From an uncultured Ruminococcus sp. (lineage in GTDB: Bacteria; Bacillota; Clostridia; Oscillospirales; Ruminococcaceae): a stretch of DNA of 41,282 nucleotides. Shown in pieces: positions 26,801 to 33,693 of the stretch. The stretch covers positions 1 to 41,282 of the forward strand of contig CADAGC010000012.1 of the NCBI GenBank assembly GCA_902787365.1, written 5' to 3'. The notes beneath the pieces are model-generated. The model saw only the letters and a list, made by a program, of their open reading frames with translations, did not search any database and had not been told where the DNA came from. Every line of letters starts with the position of its first letter. The stretch's first letter is position 1. Made by a program: the position numbers and the translations under genes.

Positions 26801-27550
26801 TATATCATCATTAAGGTTATCACAAAGCTTCGGGATAAAGCTAAAGGTCTTAAGCAGAGCATTGTTTGAAACGATATCAGCCCTTACTCTTGACAGCTGA
26901 CTTTTGGCATATTCAAAAAGCATATCTGTATAATGCTTTATGCCTTTATCTGTAGTAAACATCTCTTTCTGCGCCTGCGCAAAGCTTTCGGGGAATGGCA
27001 CCGAACCTAACACATAGCACATCTTCTTTATGTGGTTGATAAGCTGTTCATCGGTTTCCTGACATAATGAATCGTTTAACTGCTTCATCATTTCAGGCTC
27101 ATTATTATATGCCTCTTCAAGAGCTTCCTCTATCGACTTATCAAGTAATATCCCCTCATCATCAGGCTCGATTATCTTTACATCATCACGAATATCAAGC
27201 TGATTGAAATTCTCCTTAACAAAATCAAGACAAAAAGCATTTATCGTCTTTATCTTCGCAGACGCAAGCATCGACTGCTGGCTTTGAAGCCATTGGTCGT
27301 CAGGGTTGTTTGCTATCCTCTTTTCAAACTCTGCCGAAAGCTTACGCTTCATATTTGATGCGGCATCTGTTGTAAAGGTTACTGCAAGCAGTCGGTCAGG
27401 GGTGATGTTATTTGCAGGGTCAGCAAGTATGTTTATTACCCTTTCCACAAGAACGGTGGTTTTGCCGCTGCCCGCAGCAGCAGGCACCGTGATGCCTTTG
27501 CCCCTTGCATCTATCGCAAGCCTTTGTTCATCAGTCCATTCTGTAGGCAT
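23819..27550 (-). CDS. addA: ATP-dependent helicase/nuclease subunit A
   Basis: UvrD-like 3'-5' helicase and nuclease of the AddAB complex that resects double-strand breaks for RecA. The 1243-aa protein has the Q-motif and Walker A (EQRLAID, AAAGSGKTTVLVERV near residue 24), LIDEFQDVNDL near 425, QTMHGSKGLEYPFIILCD near 845 and RLLYVAMTRAQERL near 910. The C-terminal RecB-type nuclease includes VIVDYKTDRFENE near 1192. Its ATG overlaps the addB stop by one base (TGATG), so translation is coupled. No terminator is visible before the infC promoter. Confidence 0.97.
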   Translation of the reverse strand: MPTEWTDEQRLAIDARGKGITVPAAAGSGKTTVLVERVINILADPANNITPDRLLAVTFTTDAASNMKRKLSAEFEKRIANNPDDQWLQSQQSMLASAKIKTINAFCLDFVKENFNQLDIRDDVKIIEPDDEGILLDKSIEEALEEAYNNEPEMMKQLNDSLCQETDEQLINHIKKMCYVLGSVPFPESFAQAQKEMFTTDKGIKHYTDMLFEYAKSQLSRVRADIVSNNALLKTFSFIPKLCDNLNDDIDFMTRFIDVIESKDMALLHKLFDGHTWARLYNNTGKSIDKTFDTNESQIYHKAYEHFKTERDAYKMLIDRLGGMLNIDMAVEKKRVSFAGELYAGICSLTLRTRELLWEKKLEQNAVSFADVEDMTVRLLVEKTESGYKRTALCDDIVSSKLYKMILIDEFQDVNDLQELIFKALSDTDDLDIMGTNVFIVGDVKQAIYGFRQANPKLFLNAIAASNVDENSAKLEQIRLRTNFRSRINVIDFVNDVFGAIMSDEVGDVAYDSDEMLYLGAKYPAADIPTDILYFSYGNVNDESDESGDDDNDGGSSYGELVPEHIAAANYIRDMIDKGTTVYDHEEKKLRPCRPSDFCILVRTNKVQSKIASALKTVGLDSYYETAEGYMRAREIFVIINLMRVIDSPFNDVAMLSVMLSQVMGFTADEVTTIRLLCDDSESGVRKKLYQTINAISKDDSEDNEHEAGKIKVDDPDLEEKCKKAIALIKSLRYYAASMPLEALIGKIYEMTDLYSSAAVFENSSQMRANLRMLIEYAAAYDSSGSSGGLTGFLRYYEKIAEAGKDFKQAAPNTAGEGVIIQTMHGSKGLEYPFIILCDMEYKFKGKGDLPAFLIDRDIGAALRYHNVYDLSNGSNLSYDAMSLMLCKKELSEEMRLLYVAMTRAQERLCVILPVKVGAKKNDFKTFGKLLTAVETLGGVDAGLVSSCGSYAEWIVTALATHEGFAPFIHFIEQNLENEFNIKPVYYCSVLDVRPADIEVRDNSIPDYIPRPANTALVEQLIKGFDAQKDSEQLGVISKLSVTEIVRAEQEKLYGSHDPEFYPRLPRLDDEIGRLTHAERGTYTHLFMELADYTKAQMSVKDELERLTALGMFSKKEAQGVYINALEMFFASTFYKRMAASPTIMREKSFLTTIDELELGEDFEEYEGTDACVQGIADCIFEEADGYVIVDYKTDRFENEQAMDKYKTQLRIYKAAFDLILDKPVKSCYIYSFWLGKGREMIF

Positions 27551-30500
27551 CAGTCTGCCCCCTTTCTTATCTTTTCTATATGCGCAAGCATTGCCTTTTT
27601 GTCGATTTCCTTATCCACAAGGCGGTGATTCTTCGCAAAGGCATTACGGCATACGCCCTTATAGTCGCACCAACTGCAAGGCGTTCCCCTGTCTTTGTTA
27701 GGGTTCTTAACAGTATAAAGCGGGTCTGCTTCGATACGCCCGTCACAAAGCTTATCAGCAGCTTCAATGAGCTTCTCTTTCGCAAACTCCTCAAATGCCT
27801 CTATCTCCTCTTTAGTAAGCATCAGCGATGAGCCGTATTTCTCAGGCTTTTTTGTATTTTTATCAACCGAGAATTTAAGGAATCTGTTCTTGGCTGTATC
27901 CATAGCCTTTTGATTTATCTCATTGTCAACTATAAGCCCAAAGCGTCTGAATTTTTTATCTCTGTATTCACCGAGAGTTTTTTCAAGGTCACCATTTAAT
28001 CCCTTATTATATACCTTGTCAGATTCAGAATCAGCATCAATATGCACCGCAGGCATATAAAGCACTCCCGCAGGCGAAACCTCACCGTCTTTAGTAAATT
28101 CATTTTCCGAGCTTGTAAGCGCAAGCAGATATATAAGCATCTGAAGATTTAATCCGTTATACAGTTCTTCAAGCTTAAGGTCTTTATTACCCGTCTTATA
28201 ATCGATTATTCTGATATATTTACAAGTGTTGCCCTCTTCATCGGTGTGCTCGTAAATATCCACCCTGTCGATACTGCCGTATACATTGATAGTATATTTT
28301 CCCGGAGAGGTTATAGATAAGATGCTCCCGCCCTCGTTTTTGCTGAGACTGTACTCAAAGCCTACGGGCTTGAAAAGAGTATTGATAAGCTCATCACGAA
28401 GATTTTTCACAACGTAGAAAGCCGATTCCTCCCAGCGCTTGGAAATAAAATCAAAACGCTTTGTCTTACCAAAATCTCCGCCAAGTTCTAAGGCAACATA
28501 TTGCTTGAAATAATCGTGTATCTTCTCCTTAAGCTTGTCATCTGATAAGCTCTTAAAATCCTCATCATAGACAACACTTCCGTCAGGAAGGGTTTTTGAC
28601 AGTATGCCTTCAAGGCAGCTATGCACAAAGCTCCCCCTGTTTCTCGGGTCTATCTTATTGACAGTCGGCGGTGATATTTTAAGGCCGTATTTGCAAAAAT
28701 ACATAAACGGACACTTATAGTAAGTCTCAAGTCTTGTAGCCGACAGATTGATGTTGTCACGGTTAAACAGCTGCTGTGCGTGATTTCTGTCAAGCGAGAA
28801 CGGCTTTCTGTTTGCCGCATCAAACAGCGTCTCTATGCGGGCTGCATATTCGGGGTCAGATGACAGCGCCTCTTTAAGAGAAGATGTGATATCACTTTTA
28901 TCATGGCAGCGTTCAAGATATTTGGTATAGGCACTTTTTGCGGTAGGGCAATAGAAATCTATCGGCATTTCATTAGCCCTTATCTCGGTCTTGCCGCCAA
29001 GCATAGAATCAACAGAGCTGAGTATTGATGAACGTCTCAGGCGGCTGCCCTTTGAATCAGTCTCATGCCACAGCAGATAAAGGCGCTCTCTTGAAGCGGT
29101 AAGAGCGTTATAGCAAACAAGCCTTTCGTGAGCGATTCGTGCCTTGATACCTCTCGGAAGCTCAACGCCTTCAAGCGCAAGGCGCTGTTTCTCTCTGTCA
29201 GAAAAAAGGCTGTCGCTCTTGACATCTGACGGGAACACTCCGTCATTACAATTCATCACAAACACCACACGCTTTGAAGTGAGCCTTGAATGTGATGAAT
29301 CTGCCACAATAACACAGCTTAGCCTTTGCGGCGGGGCGGAAACGGTGATGTTTGAAAACATCGTTCTTATAAGCTCATAGTACTGCCTGAGAGAAAGAAC
29401 TTCATCGGGTATATTGCGAAAAACTGCACTTATGCAGGATACAGCAAGCTCCCAAAGCTGGCGGAACTGTCTTGCGGCTATCTTCATATCATCATCGCCG
29501 TTCATAGAAGCGGCTATCATTGAGTATGATTTCTGTGAAAGCTCAACCTCATCAAGCAGCTTATACAAAGCCTCACTTATCTGCCCAGCTGTTGCTTCTT
29601 CACAGGCAGCCTTAAAGCGCTCGAACGGCTCGATTATCTTTTTTCTGATACCGTTTATCAGTTCAAGGTATTTGCTGTCATCGGGTATGTGCTTATCCTT
29701 AGCTGTAAAGTCGGAAAGCCACATATCGCCGTCTACGTTCCATTCGGTGCAGTATTCTTCAAGCATAGAAGCTTCATACTCATAGCAGTTTGAAAGGCGT
29801 GATTTGATAACTCGCATTATATTCTCGGTGCTGTATTTCTTGCCGAGCACGCACTTTATCAGACCCTCGAAATACATAACGAATGAATACTGCGTTATCA
29901 GTTCGGGGCAGTCAAAGAATACGGGTATCTCATATCTTTCAAATACGCTTGAAAGTGCGGCTTTGTTTTCGGCAGGGTCTCTTATCAAAACAGCACAGTC
30001 ATCAAATTCAAGTTCTTGCTCACGTGTCAGACGAATTATCTCGGAGCAGACATATTCAGCCTCTTCATAAATATCGCTGCTCTTGATTATCCTGACATTT
30101 TTGCTCTTATCAAGCACCTTTTGTGACGAAAGGAAGATACGCTCGTTAATCACACTGATCTCAGGAGTTATTTCAGGATAGCTTGAAGCCTGTGAGTATG
30201 TAACATTTATTGAAAGCTCTTTTGCGATTTCTTTTAGCTGTGAAAGCGTTTTTATAGGCTCTGCGAAAGGTGTAAGCGGAGAATTTGCATTAGCGCCGCT
30301 GCCTATCATAAGACCTACCGTAACGCTATCGGACTGTGAAAGCATTACACGGATAAGACGAAGCTCATCATATGAAAAGCTGTGGAATGAATCAATAAAA
30401 ATATCAGTATTCGCAAAATGACCGCTTTTCATAGATATATCGACCGCACGCAAGACGCCGTCGGAATTATCACTAAACCCTCTGCTTTCAAGCTCCTGCA

Positions 30501-30993
30501 TATAGTAACTGTAAAGCTTTGATATATCTGTAAGCTTTTTTGAAAGCATTGACCCAGTATCCTTAGCGGCCGCTGCTGAAAGCATTTCGGGTGAAACACC
30601 CGATGAACGCAGTTCACCTACAAGGGCTATCATCTTGCCGATAAACGAGCCCTTATCATAAGCTTTTTTATAGTATAGAGCACCGCACTCATGACGAAGG
30701 CGCTTGATCGCAAGAAACATTAGGATAACCGCAAGGTTCTCATCAGCATTCTCGCCAGCAAAGCCACCATGCTTACGGCCTATAAGCTCACATATACGGT
30801 TAAATCCTCCCGTTGTCAGCTTGTTGAAATCCTTAGCGCCGAGATGTTTATAGAGCATTTTGTCATATTCAAACGAAAACTGGTCGGGAACTATCACAAG
30901 ACAATTGCGCCCTTTTGACAGTGAATCCTTTATCTTTTGAGCCATAGCCGCAGTTTTATCGCTGCAAGCATCAGCACATAAAAGGTCAAGCAT
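27550..30993 (-). CDS. addB: ATP-dependent helicase/nuclease subunit B with degenerate Walker A
   Basis: Partner of AddA that recognises Chi and cuts the other strand. The 1147-aa protein has an inactivated-helicase-like body. The C-terminal nuclease carries IRIIDYKTGNK near residue 960 and the 4Fe-4S staple: one Cys in TYYKCPFMYF near 763 plus C1106, C1109 and C1115 in CSWCDYKGVC. The N-terminal ATP-binding loop, usually G-R-x-G-S-G-K-S/T in AddB, reads A-D-A-C-S-D-K-T (residues 7-14), so ATP binding may be lost. AAGGAG is nine bases before the ATG; an out-of-frame ATG between them stops at once. Confidence 0.95.
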   Translation of the reverse strand: MLDLLCADACSDKTAAMAQKIKDSLSKGRNCLVIVPDQFSFEYDKMLYKHLGAKDFNKLTTGGFNRICELIGRKHGGFAGENADENLAVILMFLAIKRLRHECGALYYKKAYDKGSFIGKMIALVGELRSSGVSPEMLSAAAAKDTGSMLSKKLTDISKLYSYYMQELESRGFSDNSDGVLRAVDISMKSGHFANTDIFIDSFHSFSYDELRLIRVMLSQSDSVTVGLMIGSGANANSPLTPFAEPIKTLSQLKEIAKELSINVTYSQASSYPEITPEISVINERIFLSSQKVLDKSKNVRIIKSSDIYEEAEYVCSEIIRLTREQELEFDDCAVLIRDPAENKAALSSVFERYEIPVFFDCPELITQYSFVMYFEGLIKCVLGKKYSTENIMRVIKSRLSNCYEYEASMLEEYCTEWNVDGDMWLSDFTAKDKHIPDDSKYLELINGIRKKIIEPFERFKAACEEATAGQISEALYKLLDEVELSQKSYSMIAASMNGDDDMKIAARQFRQLWELAVSCISAVFRNIPDEVLSLRQYYELIRTMFSNITVSAPPQRLSCVIVADSSHSRLTSKRVVFVMNCNDGVFPSDVKSDSLFSDREKQRLALEGVELPRGIKARIAHERLVCYNALTASRERLYLLWHETDSKGSRLRRSSILSSVDSMLGGKTEIRANEMPIDFYCPTAKSAYTKYLERCHDKSDITSSLKEALSSDPEYAARIETLFDAANRKPFSLDRNHAQQLFNRDNINLSATRLETYYKCPFMYFCKYGLKISPPTVNKIDPRNRGSFVHSCLEGILSKTLPDGSVVYDEDFKSLSDDKLKEKIHDYFKQYVALELGGDFGKTKRFDFISKRWEESAFYVVKNLRDELINTLFKPVGFEYSLSKNEGGSILSITSPGKYTINVYGSIDRVDIYEHTDEEGNTCKYIRIIDYKTGNKDLKLEELYNGLNLQMLIYLLALTSSENEFTKDGEVSPAGVLYMPAVHIDADSESDKVYNKGLNGDLEKTLGEYRDKKFRRFGLIVDNEINQKAMDTAKNRFLKFSVDKNTKKPEKYGSSLMLTKEEIEAFEEFAKEKLIEAADKLCDGRIEADPLYTVKNPNKDRGTPCSWCDYKGVCRNAFAKNHRLVDKEIDKKAMLAHIEKIRKGAD

Positions 30994-31027
30994 CGGTCAT
31001 CTCTCCTTATACTTATTCTATATTTCT

Positions 31028-31057
31028 ATTTTAACATATATTATACCATTACGTCAA
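31028..31057 (-). promoter_or_regulatory. Candidate promoter of addB-addA
   Basis: TTGACG (31052-31057), 18-bp spacer and TAAAAT (31028-31033). Within it lies an alternative extended -10, TGGTATAAT, with TATAAT at 31040-31045 but a poor -35. Either would give a short leader before addB. Confidence 0.5.
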
Positions 31058-31068
31058 TATACAAAAAC

Positions 31069-31096
31069 AATGCTGTACGAAATTACGTACAGCATT
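31069..31096 (-). terminator. Terminator of the small peptide operon
   Basis: AATGCTGTACG, six-base loop and CGTACAGCATT form a perfect 11-bp stem, followed on the minus strand by GTTTTTG. It lies eight bases after the stop of the 72-aa peptide gene and insulates it from addB. Confidence 0.92.
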
Positions 31097-31104
31097 TTAC
31101 ACAA

Positions 31105-31323
31105 TTATTCAAATAGCTCTTTGATGATCTCATACAATTTAAAGCTGTATTCGATATTTCTGTCATCTTCACTCGATCCATCGGTATTCTCCGCACACGA
31201 AGAAACAGTCAGAAACGAGCATATACAGCCGTTAGTGATCTTCACACCCCTCAAAGCAGCCCCTGAAAAATCAAAGGTGCAAAAGGCAAGTGCTATAGCT
31301 ATGGATATAATCATCTTATTCAT
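31105..31323 (-). CDS. Small secreted or membrane-anchored peptide (72 aa), unknown function
   Basis: The peptide begins MNKMIISIAIALAFC with a hydrophobic segment (residues 3-15), then a second hydrophobic stretch ending V-S-S-C43 that loosely resembles a lipobox. An acidic, polar tail follows (AENTDGSSEDDRN) and ends in an amphipathic helix (YSFKLYEIIKELFE). The longer frame from 31371 is rejected, because GGAG lies nine bases before the ATG at 31323. It is 48 bp downstream of a 56-aa single-TM peptide and shares its promoter. I recognise no family. It could be a small lipoprotein, a signalling peptide or a neutral orphan. Confidence 0.65.
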   Translation of the reverse strand: MNKMIISIAIALAFCTFDFSGAALRGVKITNGCICSFLTVSSCAENTDGSSEDDRNIEYSFKLYEIIKELFE

Positions 31324-31371
31324 ATGTGTCAACTCCTTTTTATGATAAGAGTATTGACACATCAAAAGCAT

Positions 31372-31542
31372 TTATTCACCGCTGTCATCACTATGAGTTA
31401 TGACCTGTACCCCACGCTCATCATATAATACTTCTTCAAGGGTAGTTGACATCATATATGCGCTGAAAGCTATGAGCATTGCTATAATACTGATGATAAC
31501 AAGCAGCCCGAGCCTGTATTTCATTCTTTTCTGTTTAGGCAT
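31372..31542 (-). CDS. Single-TM small protein (56 aa), unknown function
   Basis: Starts MPKQKRMKYRLGLLVIISII: a strongly basic N-terminus, one hydrophobic helix (residues 11-29) and a short polar, acidic C-terminal tail ending H-S-D-D-S-G-E. By the positive-inside rule the tail faces outside. GGAGTGAG gives a good ribosome-binding site eight bases before the ATG, and a strong promoter lies ~30 bp upstream, so this is likely a real gene despite its size. Basic N-terminus plus one TM helix is shared by small stress proteins, type I toxins and division-associated peptides; nothing here decides between them. Confidence 0.75.
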   Translation of the reverse strand: MPKQKRMKYRLGLLVIISIIAMLIAFSAYMMSTTLEEVLYDERGVQVITHSDDSGE

Positions 31543-31572
31543 TTTTCTCACTCCAAAGATTTTTACAAATTT

Positions 31573-31601
31573 ATTATATCATATTTTGACGGCAAGTTCA
31601 A
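31573..31601 (-). promoter_or_regulatory. Promoter of the small peptide operon
   Basis: Minus-strand TTGAAC (31596-31601), 17-bp spacer and TATAAT (31573-31578) with TG one base upstream (extended -10). The stretch AAAATATGATATAATAA is identical to that in the metA promoter. Confidence 0.85.
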
Positions 31602-31685
31602 GTGGGGGCTGTCATTTTCAGAATAATTATTGTAAATAAAACAGTATTTTAGGTTAAAAAAGCCTTAAAATTGTAGGCTTTGCTA

Positions 31686-31714
31686 TTGAAATGCCAATAA
31701 AAATATAGTATAAT
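31686..31714 (+). promoter_or_regulatory. Promoter of asnB
   Basis: Plus-strand TTGAAA (31686-31691), 17-bp spacer and TATAAT (31709-31714). Seven bases after the -10 is 31721, the first base of the leader RNA closing stem. It is divergent from the small-peptide promoter, ~85 bp away. Confidence 0.9.
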
Positions 31715-31720
31715 AGTATT

Positions 31721-31792
31721 AAGGCATACCGCACAAGGTCGTGCGGCTGTGGAGTCTGTTTTGGCAGACTCTTACGGGTTATGCCTTTTTTT
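31721..31792 (+). ncRNA. Three-way-junction leader RNA with terminal U-run upstream of asnB
   Basis: P1 is AAGGCATA (31721-31728) with TATGCCTT (31780-31787). P2 is CCGCAC/GTGCGG (31729-31746, loop AAGGTC). P3 is GAGTCTG/CAGACTC (31752-31771, loop TTTTGG). Junctions are 0, 5 (CTGTG) and 8 (TTACGGGT) bases. The 3' strand of P1 runs directly into seven Ts, so the whole fold acts as an intrinsic terminator, 20 bp before the asnB start. GCCTTT (31783-31788) can alternatively pair with AAAGGT (31798-31803), which would break P1. The layout suggests a riboswitch-like attenuator or a ~70-nt small RNA. It is too short for a T-box and I recognise no known class. Confidence 0.75.
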
Positions 31793-31812
31793 ATTTGAAA
31801 GGTGAGGTAATT

Positions 31813-33654
31813 ATGTGCGGTTTTGTAGGCTTTACAAATTACATTGGCGATAACGGTGACACCCTTGAAAAAATGATGAACAGGATCAGACATCGAGGCC
31901 CTGATTCTGACGGAAAATACATTGATGAAAACGTAGCTATGGGCTTTCGCAGACTTTCTATCATAGACCTGTCTGACAACGGCAGTCAGCCGCTTTTCAA
32001 TGAAGACAGAAGCCTTGTGCTGACTTTTAACGGCGAGATCTATAACTACCAGGATTTAAGAAAAGAGCTTTTGGCGGCAGGCCACAGCTTTTACACAAAT
32101 ACAGACTCCGAGGTACTTATTCACGGCTATGAGGAGTGGGGCGAGGAGCTTTTGCAAAAGCTCAGGGGAATGTTTGCTTTCGTAATATATGACAAGACAA
32201 AAGGCAAGCTCTTCGGCGCAAGAGATTTCTTTGGCATAAAGCCACTCTACTATGCAAAAATGGGCAATACCTTTATGTGGGGCAGCGAGATAAAGGCGTT
32301 CCTCGACCACCCCGATTTCAAAAAGGAAGTCAATGAGGACGTACTCGAAACATATTTGACATTCCAGTATTCCCCTACTGAGGACACATTCTTCAAGGGC
32401 GTAAAGAAGCTGCCTGCAGCTCATTGCTTCACCTATGAGAACGGCATTCTCGATGTCAGAAGATACTGGGAGATCAAGTTTGAAGCAGACGAAAAGCCCA
32501 CTCTTGAAGAATGGGTGAACAGGATTTCCGACACATTCAATGATTCGGTTAGAGCTCATAAGATAGCAGATGTTGAGGTAGGCTCATTCCTTTCAAGCGG
32601 TGTCGATTCAAGCTATGTTGCAGCGGCAGCTAATGTTGACAAGACCTTTACCGTAGGCTTTGGCGAGGACGAGAAATACAACGAGATTGGCTATGCCAAA
32701 GAATTCTCAAAATACATCAGCAAAGAAAACACCTCCGAGGTCATTGACCCGAACGAATACTGGGGCAATCTTCCCAAGATACAGTATCACATGGACGAGC
32801 CTCTTGCCGACCCTGCTGCAATAGCGCTGTTCTTTGTGTGCAGGCTCGCATCAAAGAGCGTCAAGGTCTGCCTTTCGGGCGAGGGCGCTGACGAGATATT
32901 CGGCGGCTACACGATTTATAAAGAGCCGACAGACGTAGCAATTTACAACCACGTTCCGAGACCTATCAGACGTGGTATTGGCGCTGTATGCGAAAAGCTT
33001 CCTCAGAAGAGAGGCCTGAACTTCCTTGTAAGGCGTTCAAGAAACCTTGACGAGCGTTTTATCGGCAACGCCTATATGTTCTCCGAAAAGGAAAGAAAGC
33101 AGCTTCTTAAAGTCAAGACCAACGCCCCCGATGCCATGGCGATAACCAAGCCGTTCTACGACAAGGTAAGGGACAAGGATGCACCCACACAGATGCAGTA
33201 TCTCGACCTGCATTTATGGATGACAGGCGATATTCTACTAAAGGCCGACAAGATGAGCATGGCTCACTCGCTGGAGGTCAGAGTGCCGTTCCTTGACCGC
33301 AAGGTAATGGACATGGCAGAGGGCATACCCGTGCGCTACAGGGTAAACAACGAAAACACAAAGTACGCAATGCGTATCGCCGCCCTTAAAGACTGCCCGC
33401 CGCAGACAGCAAACAAGCCCAAGCTTGGCTTCCCCGTGCCTATAAGAGTATGGCTCAAAGAGGATAAATACTACAACATCGTTAGAGAAAAGTTTGAGAG
33501 CGACATCTCAAAGCACTATTTTGACACGGATATGCTCATCAAGCTACTCGACGAGCACAGAGAGGGCAAGTTTGACAATTCGAGAAAGATATGGACTGTG
33601 TTCTCATTCCTTATCTGGTATGATGTTTATTTTAATGACAAGTGGGATTTATAA
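31813..33654 (+). CDS. asnB: Asparagine synthetase (glutamine-hydrolysing)
   Basis: Makes asparagine from aspartate, ATP and glutamine. The 613-aa protein has the N-terminal class II glutaminase domain (Cys2 in MCGFVGFTNY, RHRGPDSDGKY near residue 32, NGEIYNY near 76) and a C-terminal synthetase domain. The PP-loop is LSSGVDSSYVAAAA near 262, then CLSGEGADEIFGGY near 355 and KLGFPVPIRVW near 538. The frame extends to 31741, but that lies in the leader RNA; ATG 31813 leaves Cys2 as the mature N-terminus and has GGTGAGG five bases upstream. It is the only plus-strand gene, convergent with rarA. Confidence 0.98.
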   Translation: MCGFVGFTNYIGDNGDTLEKMMNRIRHRGPDSDGKYIDENVAMGFRRLSIIDLSDNGSQPLFNEDRSLVLTFNGEIYNYQDLRKELLAAGHSFYTNTDSEVLIHGYEEWGEELLQKLRGMFAFVIYDKTKGKLFGARDFFGIKPLYYAKMGNTFMWGSEIKAFLDHPDFKKEVNEDVLETYLTFQYSPTEDTFFKGVKKLPAAHCFTYENGILDVRRYWEIKFEADEKPTLEEWVNRISDTFNDSVRAHKIADVEVGSFLSSGVDSSYVAAAANVDKTFTVGFGEDEKYNEIGYAKEFSKYISKENTSEVIDPNEYWGNLPKIQYHMDEPLADPAAIALFFVCRLASKSVKVCLSGEGADEIFGGYTIYKEPTDVAIYNHVPRPIRRGIGAVCEKLPQKRGLNFLVRRSRNLDERFIGNAYMFSEKERKQLLKVKTNAPDAMAITKPFYDKVRDKDAPTQMQYLDLHLWMTGDILLKADKMSMAHSLEVRVPFLDRKVMDMAEGIPVRYRVNNENTKYAMRIAALKDCPPQTANKPKLGFPVPIRVWLKEDKYYNIVREKFESDISKHYFDTDMLIKLLDEHREGKFDNSRKIWTVFSFLIWYDVYFNDKWDL

Positions 33655-33661
33655 CAAAAAA

Positions 33662-33688
33662 ACTCCTCACCATTTTCGGTGAGGAGTG
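33662..33688. terminator. Bidirectional terminator between asnB and rarA
   Basis: ACTCCTCACC, seven-base loop and GGTGAGGAGT form a perfect 10-bp stem. It is followed by GATTTTTTAT on the plus strand and TTTTTTTG on the minus strand, so it can end both convergent transcripts. Confidence 0.93.
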
Positions 33689-33693
33689 ATTTT

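Noticed and set aside
31741-31812. 24-residue N-terminal extension of AsnB
   Set aside because: It would be translated from the leader hairpins and U-run and would bury the catalytic Cys2; ATG 31813 has a good ribosome-binding site.
31654-31893. 79-codon minus-strand frame over the asnB leader and start
   Set aside because: Antisense to the leader RNA and conserved AsnB N-terminus; no ribosome-binding site noted.
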